This document shows positions 1-10,000 of a stretch of DNA of 64,000 nucleotides, piece by piece (position 1 is the stretch's first letter; each line of letters opens with the position of its first letter). Location of the stretch: assembly GCA_946406035.1 (NCBI GenBank), contig CAMJJG010000002.1, positions 1 to 64,000 on the forward strand, in the 5' to 3' direction. This DNA comes from an uncultured Prevotellaceae bacterium (GTDB lineage Bacteria; Bacteroidota; Bacteroidia; Bacteroidales; Muribaculaceae). The position numbers were made by a program, and so were the translations under genes. Under the pieces are notes generated by a model. It was not told the DNA's origin. It saw only the letters and a program-made list of their open reading frames with translations, and did not search any database.

Positions 1-116
1 AGCATGAAAACGTTGTTGTGGGCTTCTTTGAGCCATTGTTCACGCTCGGCGCGAGTGCTCTTGCGCAGGGGCTCAATCATCTTGATTTTCCAAGATTCAG
101 CAAATGGTAATTCCAT
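1..116 (-). CDS. tnaA: Tryptophanase, N-terminal fragment (runs off window start)
   Basis: Reverse complement from ATG at 116 reads MELPFAESWKIKMIEPLRKSTRAEREQWLKEAHNNVFML, matching the recognisable N-terminus of Bacteroidales tryptophanase; not in the ORF track because it is truncated. Confidence 0.85.
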   Translation of the reverse strand, partial: MELPFAESWKIKMIEPLRKSTRAEREQWLKEAHNNVFM

Positions 117-204
117 TGATAATTAATTATTTATGTTAAACTTTATTGACTTTTTACAGTAAAAATTGAAGGGTCTAAAAGATTATTTATATTCAATTTT
201 TATG

Positions 205-212
205 CAAAGTTA
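205..212 (-). promoter_or_regulatory. Bacteroidetes -7 box (TAACTTTG on minus strand) upstream of tnaA
   Basis: CAAAGTTA on + strand = TAACTTTG on -, about 90 nt upstream of the tnaA start; matches TAnnTTTG consensus. Confidence 0.5.
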
Positions 213-332
213 CGGCAAGTTGTCGAACTGGCAAAATCTCAGACCTTTTTTTTGCCCCTTTGTTTTTTTTTAACAGTTATCTTTAGCCCTGTAATCATTG
301 ACTCGTAATGTCTATCACTAGTGAACCCATAA

Positions 333-371
333 AAAGAATCCGAAAAGCCTTTTCAGTTTTCCGGATTCTTT
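333..371 (-). terminator. Rho-independent terminator downstream of rdgB
   Basis: Inverted repeat AAAGAATCCG (333-342) / CGGATTCTTT (362-371), followed on the minus strand by a T run. Confidence 0.75.
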
Positions 372-386
372 GTATGGAAAATTCAA

Positions 387-1001
387 CTACTTGCTGGTAA
401 GAAATTTAACCAATTTTTCAACAGCGCGTCCGCGATGACTGATGCGGTTCTTGTCCTGGGGCGACATTTGGGCAAATGTACTTCCATCACCCTCAACGGG
501 CTGGAAGATGCTGTCATAGCCAAATCCGCCCGTGCCATGCCGCTCGGTGAGGATAACTCCCTCGACCTGGCCCTCAAACAGATGCATCTCATCGCCCTGG
601 AGCAGGACAATGGCCGTGCGGAATCGGGCCGTGCGGCAATCGACGCCATCTAGTTTGTTAAGCACTTTGTCGATATTGGCCTCGCTGTCGTGGCCTGGAC
701 CCGCATAGCGCGCCGAGTGAACGCCCGGCTCGCCATTTAGGGCATCTATTTCCAGACCCGTGTCGTCGCTGAAACAGTCATATCCGTAGTGCTGCTTGAC
801 ATACTCGGCCTTGATCCGGGCATTGCCCTCGATGTTGGAGGCCGTCTCGGGGATATCCTCGTGGCAGCCGATGTCGGCAAGACCCATTATCTCATAACGG
901 TCTCCCAGCATCTGGCGCAGCTCTTGCAGCTTGTGAGCGTTATTGGTAGCAAAAACAATCTTCTTCATTACTCTATCAAATAAAAACAACTCAAACAACA
1001 A
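387..1001 (-). CDS. rdgB: RdgB/HAM1 family non-canonical purine NTP pyrophosphatase
   Basis: KIVFATNNAHKLQELRQML and SDDTGLEIDALNGEPGVHSARYAG motifs; probable start at the internal MKKIVFATNN (about 968). Confidence 0.93.
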   Translation of the reverse strand: MLFELFLFDRVMKKIVFATNNAHKLQELRQMLGDRYEIMGLADIGCHEDIPETASNIEGNARIKAEYVKQHYGYDCFSDDTGLEIDALNGEPGVHSARYAGPGHDSEANIDKVLNKLDGVDCRTARFRTAIVLLQGDEMHLFEGQVEGVILTERHGTGGFGYDSIFQPVEGDGSTFAQMSPQDKNRISHRGRAVEKLVKFLTSK

Positions 1002-1051
1002 TCGTTCAAAGAAAAATTGTTCGAGTTGTTTAATTTGTCTTATAATTTACA

Positions 1052-3823
1052 TTACACGACGACGTTGACAATCTTGTTGGGAACGACAATCACCTTCTTG
1101 GGCTGCTTGCCGTCAAGCCAGCGCTCGGCACCGGCGTCGCTCAAGGCGATGCGCTGCACCTCGTCCTGGGCCGTTCCGGCGGCTACCTCGATGTTGTAAC
1201 GGGGCTTGCCGTTGAACAGCACGGTATACTTCACCGTCGACTCCTTCAGGTAGTCCTCGTTCCACGTGGGCCACTGCGCGTCACACACGGTGCTGTCGTG
1301 ACCAAGCACGTGCCACAGTTCCTCGGCAATGTGCGGGGCAAACGGTGCCAGCAGCACAACCAGCGGCTCATAAATCTCGCGTGAGCGGCACTTCATGCTG
1401 GTCAACTCGTTGACGCAGATCATGAAGGCGGCCACCGACGTGTTGTAGCTGAAGGTCTCGATATCACCGCTCACCTTCTTGATGAGCTTGTGAAGCGATT
1501 TAAGGGCCTCGGCACTAGGCTTCTCGTCGGTGAGCTGCATGGTGTCACCCTTGTAGAACAGGGCCCACAGGCGCTTGAGAAAACGGTTCACGCCGTCGAT
1601 GCCGTTGGTGTCCCAGGGCTTGCTGGCCTCGACGGGACCCAGGAACATCTCATACAGGCGCAATGTGTCGGCACCATAACGATCCACGATGTCGTCGGGA
1701 TTGACCACGTTGAACATCGACTTGGACATCTTCTCTATCGCCCAGCCACAGATGTACTTACCGTTCTCGAGAATGAACTCGGCATCCTTGAATTCAGGGC
1801 GCCACTGGCGGAATTTCTCAATATCCAGAGCATCGGCATGCACAATGTTCACATCCACATGAATGGGTGTAACGTCATACTGGTCCTTGAGGTTCAAGGA
1901 AACAAACTTGTTGGTGTCCTTGATGCGATAAACAAAGTTGCTGCGGCCCTGAATCATGCCCTGATTGACCAGCTTGCGGAAGGGCTCGGCTTCACAAACA
2001 TAACCATAGTCATACAGGAACTTGTTCCAGAAACGGCTGTAGATCAAGTGACCCGTGGCATGCTCGGTGCCACCCACGTACAGGTCAACCTGACGCCAGT
2101 ATTCATCGGCTTCGCGCGAGACAAGCGCCTCGTCGTTGTGCGGATCCATGTAGCGCAGGTAGTAGGCCGAAGAACCGGCAAAGCCCGGCATGGTGTTCAA
2201 CTCCAGCGGATGACCGTCGGTGGTGACCCAGCCTTTGGCGCGGCCCAGAGGGGGCTCACCGGTCTCGGTGGGCAGAAACTTGTCCACCTCGGGCAACTGC
2301 AGCGGCAACAAGCTCTCGTCCAGTGCCTGAGGCTGGTTATTGTCGTCATAATAGATGGGGAACGGCTCGCCCCAGTAGCGCTGGCGGCTGAAGATGGCGT
2401 CCCTCAAGCGGTAGTTCACCTTGACGTGGCCGATGCCCGTCTGCTCAATAAACTGCTTGGTCTTGGCAATAGCTTCCTTGACCTGCAGGCCGTTGAGCTG
2501 CAGGCGTTCATTGGACGAGTTGGCCATGATACCTTCCTTGGCATCAAAGCTCTCCTCGCTCACGTCGGCTCCCTCGATGAGCGGGATGATGGGCAGGTCA
2601 AAGTGGCGTGCAAACGCATAGTCGCGGCTGTCATGGGCAGGAACAGCCATGATGGCGCCAGTGCCATAACCAGCCAGCACATAGTCACTTATATATATAG
2701 GTATATTCTTGCCAGTGATGGGATTGACGGCATAGCTGCCAGTGAACACGCCGCTCACCTTTTTCTCGATCATGCGCTCGCGCTCGGTCTTGTGCTTCAC
2801 CTCGTCGAGATAGGCATCGACAGCGGCGCGCTGACCCTCGGTCACCACGTCGTCCACATAGATGCTCTCGGGCGCCAGTACCATGAAGGTGACACCAAAG
2901 ATGGTATCGGCCCTGGTCGTGAAAATCAACAGACTCTTGTCGCTGTCGGCGATGGGGAAGGTCATCTCGGCACCCTCACTGTAGCCGATCCAGTTGCGCT
3001 GGGTCTCCTTGATGGACTCGGTCCACTCGATGGTGTCCAGATCGCGCAGCAGGCGACCGGCATAGGCCGACACGCGCAGGCACCACTGGCTCATCATTTT
3101 CTGCTCAACGGGATAGCCGCCGCGCACCGACACACCCTCGCTCACCTCATCGTTGGCAAGCACAGTGCCCAACTTGGGACACCAGTTGACCATCGTGTTG
3201 CCCAGATAGGCGATGCGGTAGTTCATCAGCACGTCGTTTTTCTCGACTTGACTCATGGAGTTCCACTGGTCGGCAGTGAACTCGTCAGTACTACCCGTGT
3301 GGGCATTGCAGCATTCAGTTCCGTGTTTCTCGAAATGTGCCACCAGTTCCTCGATGGGACGTGCCTTGTCGAGCTCGGTGTTGTAATAGCTCTTGAACAT
3401 CTTCAGGAAGGCCCACTGCGTCCACTTGTAATATTTTGGGTCACAGGTGCGCACCTCGCGGTCCCAGTCATAGCAGAAGCCTATCTTGTCCAACTGTTCA
3501 CGATAACGTGCGATGTTCTCATTGGTCGTTATTTCTGGATGTTGGCCTGTCTGAATGGCATACTGCTCGGCAGGCAGTCCATAGGCGTCATAACCCATGG
3601 GATGCAGCACGTTGAAGCCTTTCAAGCGCTTGTACCGGGCATAGATGTCGCTGGCGATGTAGCCCAGCGGATGACCCACGTGCAATCCAGCTCCTGATGG
3701 ATAGGGGAACATGTCAAGCACATAGAACTTGGGCCTGCCGTTGTCGATCTCACACTTGTAGGTGTGATGCTCACGCCAGTACTGTTGCCACTTTTTCTCT
3801 ATTTCCTTATAATTATAGTCCAT
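1052..3823 (-). CDS. leuS: Leucyl-tRNA synthetase
   Basis: 923 aa; [21 protein letters not shown]-type motif, KMSKS motif ([17 protein letters not shown]), editing domain. Confidence 0.98.
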   Translation of the reverse strand: MDYNYKEIEKKWQQYWREHHTYKCEIDNGRPKFYVLDMFPYPSGAGLHVGHPLGYIASDIYARYKRLKGFNVLHPMGYDAYGLPAEQYAIQTGQHPEITTNENIARYREQLDKIGFCYDWDREVRTCDPKYYKWTQWAFLKMFKSYYNTELDKARPIEELVAHFEKHGTECCNAHTGSTDEFTADQWNSMSQVEKNDVLMNYRIAYLGNTMVNWCPKLGTVLANDEVSEGVSVRGGYPVEQKMMSQWCLRVSAYAGRLLRDLDTIEWTESIKETQRNWIGYSEGAEMTFPIADSDKSLLIFTTRADTIFGVTFMVLAPESIYVDDVVTEGQRAAVDAYLDEVKHKTERERMIEKKVSGVFTGSYAVNPITGKNIPIYISDYVLAGYGTGAIMAVPAHDSRDYAFARHFDLPIIPLIEGADVSEESFDAKEGIMANSSNERLQLNGLQVKEAIAKTKQFIEQTGIGHVKVNYRLRDAIFSRQRYWGEPFPIYYDDNNQPQALDESLLPLQLPEVDKFLPTETGEPPLGRAKGWVTTDGHPLELNTMPGFAGSSAYYLRYMDPHNDEALVSREADEYWRQVDLYVGGTEHATGHLIYSRFWNKFLYDYGYVCEAEPFRKLVNQGMIQGRSNFVYRIKDTNKFVSLNLKDQYDVTPIHVDVNIVHADALDIEKFRQWRPEFKDAEFILENGKYICGWAIEKMSKSMFNVVNPDDIVDRYGADTLRLYEMFLGPVEASKPWDTNGIDGVNRFLKRLWALFYKGDTMQLTDEKPSAEALKSLHKLIKKVSGDIETFSYNTSVAAFMICVNELTSMKCRSREIYEPLVVLLAPFAPHIAEELWHVLGHDSTVCDAQWPTWNEDYLKESTVKYTVLFNGKPRYNIEVAAGTAQDEVQRIALSDAGAERWLDGKQPKKVIVVPNKIVNVVV

Positions 3824-3852
3824 TAAGAAGTTTATAGTTTAATAATTAGTGT

Positions 3853-4458
3853 TTAGAGTAATTTTTTGATGGCTTCCTCAATAACCTTGCAATCGGTGGT
3901 GGGTTCGTAGCGATCTACCACGTTGCCCTGGCGATCAACAAGAAATTTGGTGAAGTTCCACTTGATGTCGGGCTTGCTGGCATAGTCGGGATCGGCTTGG
4001 GAGAGCATCTGGTCGAGCAGCGCACCTATCTTGTGATTCTTGTCAAAGCCTTTGAATCCCTGCTGAGCCTTCAGGAAGGTAAACAGCGGCGACTCGTTCG
4101 CACCGTTGACCTCAATCTTCTTGAACTGCGGGAACTCCGTGCCATAGTTCAGGGTGCAGAACTGATGGATTTCCTCCTCGGTGCCAGGAGCCTGTTCGCC
4201 AAACTGGTTGCACGGGAAGTCCAGAATCTCCAGACCCTGCTCCCTGTAAACCTTGTAGAGCGCCTCCAGCTCCTCATACTGCGGGGTGAAACCACAGCGG
4301 GTGGCCGTGTTGACGATGAGCAGCACTTTGCCCTTATACTCGGTTAAAGACACGTCGTTGCCACGACGATCCTGCACGGTGAAATCATATACGTTCTGTG
4401 CCATGATGTTCAATACATTTAATATAATTAATAATGATAACAGACTGATTTTTTTCAT
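3853..4458 (-). CDS. Glutathione peroxidase family protein with signal peptide
   Basis: NTATRCGFTPQYEELEALY, FPCNQFGEQAPG and KWNFTKFLVD motifs; N-terminal hydrophobic signal; catalytic Cys, not Sec. Confidence 0.92.
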   Translation of the reverse strand: MKKISLLSLLIILNVLNIMAQNVYDFTVQDRRGNDVSLTEYKGKVLLIVNTATRCGFTPQYEELEALYKVYREQGLEILDFPCNQFGEQAPGTEEEIHQFCTLNYGTEFPQFKKIEVNGANESPLFTFLKAQQGFKGFDKNHKIGALLDQMLSQADPDYASKPDIKWNFTKFLVDRQGNVVDRYEPTTDCKVIEEAIKKLL

Positions 4459-4494
4459 ATATACGTTGATCTGTTATTTGGTTTATCTTGTCAA

Positions 4495-5481
4495 TTACTT
4501 GATGATGCCCAACTCGCGCGAGATGTCGAGCATGCGCTGGATGGGGCGCACGGCACGTTCGGCAATTTCGGGAGCCACCTCGATGGTGGGCGCCATGTAC
4601 TTGAGCGAGTTGTACAGCTTCTCGAGCGTGATGAGCTTCATGTACTCACACTCGTTGCAGGCACAGGTGCCGTCCTCGGGCGGAGCTGGAATGAAGGTCT
4701 TCTCGGGACAGCGGCGCTGCATCTCAAACAGGATGCCGCTCTCGGTGCACACGATGAACTCCTGGCTGTCGTTATCCACGGCATAGTTGAGCAGGGCCTG
4801 GGTAGAGCCCACCTTGTCGGCCAGAATGCGCACGGGCTTGGGGCACTCGGGGTGAACCAGCACGCGTGCATCGGGATGCTCTTGCTTGAGGGCCAGCAGC
4901 TTCTCGACGCTGAATTTCTCATGAACGTGGCAGGCTCCATCCCACAGGAGCATATTGCGCCCGGTGATGCTGTTGATGTAGTTGCCCAGGTTGCGGTCGG
5001 GGCCAAAAATGATCTTCTCGTCCTGGGGCAGGCTGCCCACAATCTCCTTGGCATTGGACGAGGTCACCACCACGTCGGTAACCGCCTTGACGGCAGCACT
5101 GGTGTTGACATAGCTGATGACCGTGTGGTCCGGGTGCTCGCCCACAAAGCGCTCAAACTCGTCGGCAGGACAGCTGTCGGCCAGCGAGCAGCCGGCGCTC
5201 AGGTCGGGCACGATGACCGTCTTGTCGGGACACAGGATCTTGGCCGTCTCGCCCATGAAGTGCACGCCACACAGCACGATGACCGGCGCGTCGGTCCGGG
5301 CAGCCAGCTGTGCCAGGGCCAAGCTGTCACCGATGTGGTCGGCCAGTTGCTGTATCTCCTCGCGCTGGTAGTAGTGGGCCATAATCACGGCATTGCGCTC
5401 GCGCTTCAAGCGCAGGATTTCTTCTCTCAGGTCGATGCCGGCCTCGATGGGCTCATCGACATAGCCTTTTTCAACATTCAT
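4495..5481 (-). CDS. nadA: Quinolinate synthase A
   Basis: AHYYQREEIQQLADHIGDSLALAQLA, GVHFMGETAKIL and Fe-S Cys motifs (CACNECEYMKL). Confidence 0.97.
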   Translation of the reverse strand: MNVEKGYVDEPIEAGIDLREEILRLKRERNAVIMAHYYQREEIQQLADHIGDSLALAQLAARTDAPVIVLCGVHFMGETAKILCPDKTVIVPDLSAGCSLADSCPADEFERFVGEHPDHTVISYVNTSAAVKAVTDVVVTSSNAKEIVGSLPQDEKIIFGPDRNLGNYINSITGRNMLLWDGACHVHEKFSVEKLLALKQEHPDARVLVHPECPKPVRILADKVGSTQALLNYAVDNDSQEFIVCTESGILFEMQRRCPEKTFIPAPPEDGTCACNECEYMKLITLEKLYNSLKYMAPTIEVAPEIAERAVRPIQRMLDISRELGIIK

Positions 5482-5589
5482 TTTATATATTATTTAGTTT
5501 TTTAATTTTTTAAAAATATAATTTTAACTACAACAATAATGCCTGTTAATTGTGTTGAAAACTTATTTGGCCACGTTAGTCACAATTGG

Positions 5590-5885
5590 CTTATCAACCC
5601 GTTTTATGAGTTATTGATAGTTTATTGACAAGCCTAGTGGCTGTGTTGCAGCGCTTTTGACACATTATTGACAGGGTGTTAACAACCTGCAAAGTTAATA
5701 AAATATCAATTAATACATCACCAAATTGTGATGAAAACCGTGTTTAAAGAGAAATAAAAATTTTGGGCTAACTTTTTTGGATACGACAAGAATTGGATTA
5801 TGCTCGAACGATTTTGTTTTGTCAAGTGTTTTTTATTGTTTTTTGTTGATGAATTATCAACAGTTATTGACAGGGTTGTTGACAC
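5590..5885. repeat. Cluster of DnaA-box-like 9-mers (TTATYRAYM family) in AT-rich intergenic region
   Basis: ttatcaacc, ttattgata, ttattgaca (three times), ttatcaaca, ttgttgaca within about 300 bp; inverted repeat TGTTGAT (5844-5850) / ATCAACA (5856-5862). Confidence 0.5.
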
Positions 5886-6057
5886 ACGATTATCAGCTAT
5901 AAACACTCATGGGCCCACTGCTATATCACAGTACAATATTAATATGTTGGCTTCTTGGGGAGTGGAGCCCGCATCAGTCGATCAGTTACAATTGGCAAAA
6001 TCAGCTTGAATTAAACTTTCAGGACCCGCTGCTGTATAGTCTCCAAAAAAATAGTTG

Positions 6058-6065
6058 TACTTTTG
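6058..6065 (+). promoter_or_regulatory. -7 box TACTTTTG upstream of the SpoU methyltransferase
   Basis: TACTTTTG 31 bp before the ATG; TAnnTTTG consensus. Confidence 0.55.
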
Positions 6066-6095
6066 TGCAGTTTTAATTTAATTAAGTATTGAGTG

Positions 6096-6632
6096 ATGAG
6101 CCAAAAGAAGTCGATGCTGGAACTGCACCGCATGGGTGTGGAGGAGTATAAAAAAGTCGAGAAACTGCCTGTTGCGGTGGTGCTCGACAACGTGCGCAGC
6201 GAGATGAATGTGGGGTCGGTATTCCGCACGGCCGATGCCTTCCTCATCGAGCGCATCGTCCTGTGTGGCATCACGCCCCAGCCACCCAAGCCCGAGATCC
6301 ACAAGACAGCCCTCGGTGCCGAGGACTCGGTCTCGTGGCAATACTACCCCACTACACTCGAGGCCATCGACCGCCTCAAGGCCGACGGCTACGTCATCTG
6401 CTCGATCGAGCAGGTTCACGACAGCGTCAGTCTGGAGAAATTCAGCGTTGACCGCGGGCGCGGCGTGGCCATCGTTTTTGGCAACGAGGTCAAGGGGGTT
6501 TCTCAACAGGTAGTAGATGCCAGCGACCAGTGCATCGAGGTACCCCAACAGGGCACAAAGCATTCCTTGAACATATCGTGCTGTGCCGCCATAGTGATGT
6601 GGCATGTCTATCAGTCAATGACCCTGAAATGA
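6096..6632 (+). CDS. SpoU/TrmH family RNA methyltransferase
   Basis: LDNVRSEMNVGSVFRTADAF, IVFGNEVKGVSQQVVDASDQCIEVPQQGTKHSLNISCCAAIVMW; classical SPOUT motifs. Confidence 0.93.
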   Translation: MSQKKSMLELHRMGVEEYKKVEKLPVAVVLDNVRSEMNVGSVFRTADAFLIERIVLCGITPQPPKPEIHKTALGAEDSVSWQYYPTTLEAIDRLKADGYVICSIEQVHDSVSLEKFSVDRGRGVAIVFGNEVKGVSQQVVDASDQCIEVPQQGTKHSLNISCCAAIVMWHVYQSMTLK

Positions 6633-6966
6633 CACACCATTAACCCAAAAAAAGTTATTAACAAGCACCATCAGCATTGATTTTTTCTCTAGAATAGTGA
6701 AAAAATCTAGCAAAATGGCACTATATTTAGTTAAAATTAAAATGTTAAAATGAGTATTTTTTAACAATATTTTTCCAGTTGAATCTTTTACTGCAAAAAC
6801 ACGAAAAAAACGGGGTAATGATAATGAGTATCAGATTTTTAAATTAAATATTCAAGTAAAATTACATATTTTCTTGTATTTTATTTTGAAATGGCTTGAA
6901 AAGATAGAAAAATAGGGCATTTTGTTAAATCAAACTATTTATTTTTAATATTTCACTTTTTTTTGC

Positions 6967-6974
6967 TAGTTTTG
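6967..6974 (+). promoter_or_regulatory. -7 box TAGTTTTG upstream of the susC/susD locus
   Basis: TAGTTTTG about 115 bp upstream of the SusC start; the leader contains inverted repeat TATCGAT (6987-6993) / ATCGATA (7015-7021). Confidence 0.5.
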
Positions 6975-7089
6975 CGTACTTGTAATTATCGATAGCGGCT
7001 AGGTGAAAAGCACGATCGATACCTTACACATACATGTAACTGATAATATGAACTTTTATATATTATTAATTAATAAACATCACTATTTT

Positions 7090-10000
7090 ATGAAGAAGCT
7101 ATTTATGCTGCTGATAGCCATCTGTGCTATCTCTTTGGGCATGAATGCCCAACAAGTAGTGAGGGGACAGGTTGTTGACGCCGCGGGCGAACCGCTCATT
7201 GGCGCAACAATTCAACCCATTGGCGGAGGAAACGGCGCGGCCACCGACGTGAACGGTGAGTTCTCGCTCAATCTTCCTTACAATGTGAAGACCCTCAAGG
7301 TTTCGTATGTGGGTTACAAGACCCAGGAACTTCCCATCCAGCCCAACATGGCCATCACGTTGAGTGACAACGGCACCGCACTGGACGAGGTGATGGTAGT
7401 TGCCTATGGTACTGCCAAGAAGACCTCTTACACCGGTTCGGCCGAGGCTGTGAGCAACAAGAAACTGGAGTTGCGTCCTGTGACTGATGCTACCAAGGCC
7501 CTCGAGGGTAACGTAGCTGGTATCCAGGTAACTACCAGTTCTGGTCAGCCCGGTTCATCGCCCAATATCCACATCCGTGGTTATGGCTCTATCAACGCTT
7601 ACAGCACCCCGTTGTATGTTGTTGATGGTGCTCCCTTTGATGGTGACTTGAACTCCATCAGCCCATCGGATATCGAGTCGATGACTGTCTTGAAGGACGC
7701 AAGTGCTGCTGCTCTGTATGGTGCCCGTGGTGCTAATGGTGTCATCATGATCACCACCAAGAAGGGTGTTGAAGGCCGCAGCAACGTGATGTGGCGTTCT
7801 ACCTTCGGTTGGACTTCACCTGCAAATAGGCGTTATCAGAACGTGAATCAAACTGAGTATGTACAGCTCGTGTATGAGGCTCTGCGTAACGCGAATATCG
7901 ATAACGGCATGAGCTGGTCAGACGCTGAGACTGCTGCCCGCAATTCTTTGAGCGGCACCCTTGGTGGTGAGCAGTACAACCCGTTCAAGAACTACAGCTG
8001 GGACCAGGTAATTGATCCTGCTACCGGTTATGTTCGTAACGACCTCCAGAGTGCTTGGGACGAGAACTGGTATGACAGTGTATTGCGTGACAACGCTTTC
8101 CGTCATGAGCATCAGTTGCAAATCACTGGTGGTAGCGACCATGCCCAGTACCTGATGTCATTGAGCTACCTGAATCAGGATGGTATCTTGAAGACTACGG
8201 GCTTTGAGCGCTATACCGGTCGTGCCAACATCAACAGCCAGATTACTGACTGGTTGGCTGCCAACATCAACGCTTCGTTGGCTCACACGATTTCTAACTT
8301 CAATGACTATGATGGTTCCAGCACCAGTAACGTGTGGTACACTGCACAGTTCATCAACCCGCTGTTCCCTGTTTATCTGAAGGATATCAATGGTAATAAT
8401 GTATATGACAGCGACGGTAACATCCAGTATGACTGGGGTGAGTCAACTGCCTATGGTTCACGTCCCGGTTCATTGAGTGACTTCTCGTCACTGGGTATGT
8501 TGATGCTTGACAAGGCCGATACCAAGCGTGATATCGCTGGTTTGCGTACCGGTATCGTTTTGGGTAGTGACCTGGCCAAGTATGGCTGGCGTCAAGGTAT
8601 CAAGTTGGCTGTTAACTTCAGCACCGACTACCGCAACAGTAACTATATGCGCTACATGAATGCTCAGCATGGTAACCAGGCTAATGCCGGCGGTTTGATG
8701 GAGAAGACCAACAGCCGTACCCAGAGCTACACCTTCAACCAGTTGCTGACTTGGAACCGCACCTTTGGTGATCACACCATCGGCCTGTTGGCTGGTCACG
8801 AGTGGTATGCTTACAAGTACAACTATCTGTTGGCTGGTAAGACCAACCTCGTAGAGGGTATCTATGAGTTGCGTCCCGGTACCACCTTGTATGAGGCTGA
8901 CTCATATAGCCACAATTATCGCATTGAGGGCTGGTTGGGTCGCTTGAACTACAACTATGCTGGCCGCTACTTCTTGGATGCATCAATGCGTCAAGATAAG
9001 TCTTCACGCTTCCACCCCGACCACAACAAGGGTTTCTTCTGGTCAGCTGGTCTCAACTGGCGCATCTCGGGTGAGAAGTTCATGCAGAACGTAGGTTGGG
9101 TCAACAACCTGTCAGCTCATGTCAGCTATGGTGAGATGGGTAACGATATGCTCGACACTTACTATGCTTGGCAGTCGCTCTATGACCTGAGCTACAGCAA
9201 CGCCACCAACATCGGTGCGCTCATCGCTTCGCTCGAGAACCAGAACGTATCTTGGGAGAAGAACCAGAACTTCAACGTTGGTTTGGACGCTATCCTGTTC
9301 GACCACCACTTGCAGTTTGGTATTGAGTTCTACAACAAGTTGACCAAGGACATGTTGCTTAACCGCCCGATGGCACTCTCGACCGGTTTCACCGGCTTCA
9401 TGGATAACATCGGTGACATGCGCAACCGTGGTATTGAGGCTTCGCTCCGCGTGACCCCCATCCGCACTGCCGACTTTGAGTGGAACATCACCGCAATGGC
9501 CACCAAGAACAAGAATAAAGTCATCAAGCTGACCCAGGAGGCTCCTGAGTTGATCAGCGGTGTCCGCATCATCAAGGAAGGTCTTCCCTTGTACACCTAT
9601 TACATGTGCAAGAGCGCAGGTGTAGATCCTTCAAGTGGTTTGCCTCTGTACTGGGCATTTGAGAAGGATGAGAATGGCGACATGGTTCCTGGTAGCGAGT
9701 ATATTACCGACAGCTATTCTGGTGCTGCCAACTGCAAGTACTACCTCGGTAGCCGTGAGCCGGATCTCTATGGTTCACTGGGTACTGACTTAAGCTGGAA
9801 GGGCTTAACCCTGAGCGTATTGACTACCTATTCACTGGGTGGTAAGATTTACGACAGCCTCTATGCTAGTGGCATGGACCTGTGGTACCTGAGCTCAACC
9901 TGGAACAAGAACATGTTGCGTCGTTGGCAGAAGCCCGGTGACGTAACCGATGTTCCCCGCTCGATGATTGCTGCTTCGATGCTGACCACCGACCGCTATC

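Noticed and set aside
1490-3697. 735-aa ORF on the + strand antisense to leuS
   Set aside because: Mirrors the codon structure of leuS on the opposite strand; no recognisable motif; a typical artefact of GC-rich third positions.
5718-6009. Small ORFs in the 5.5-6.1 kb intergenic region
   Set aside because: Low-complexity AT-rich translations overlapping the repeat cluster; no start context or known motif.
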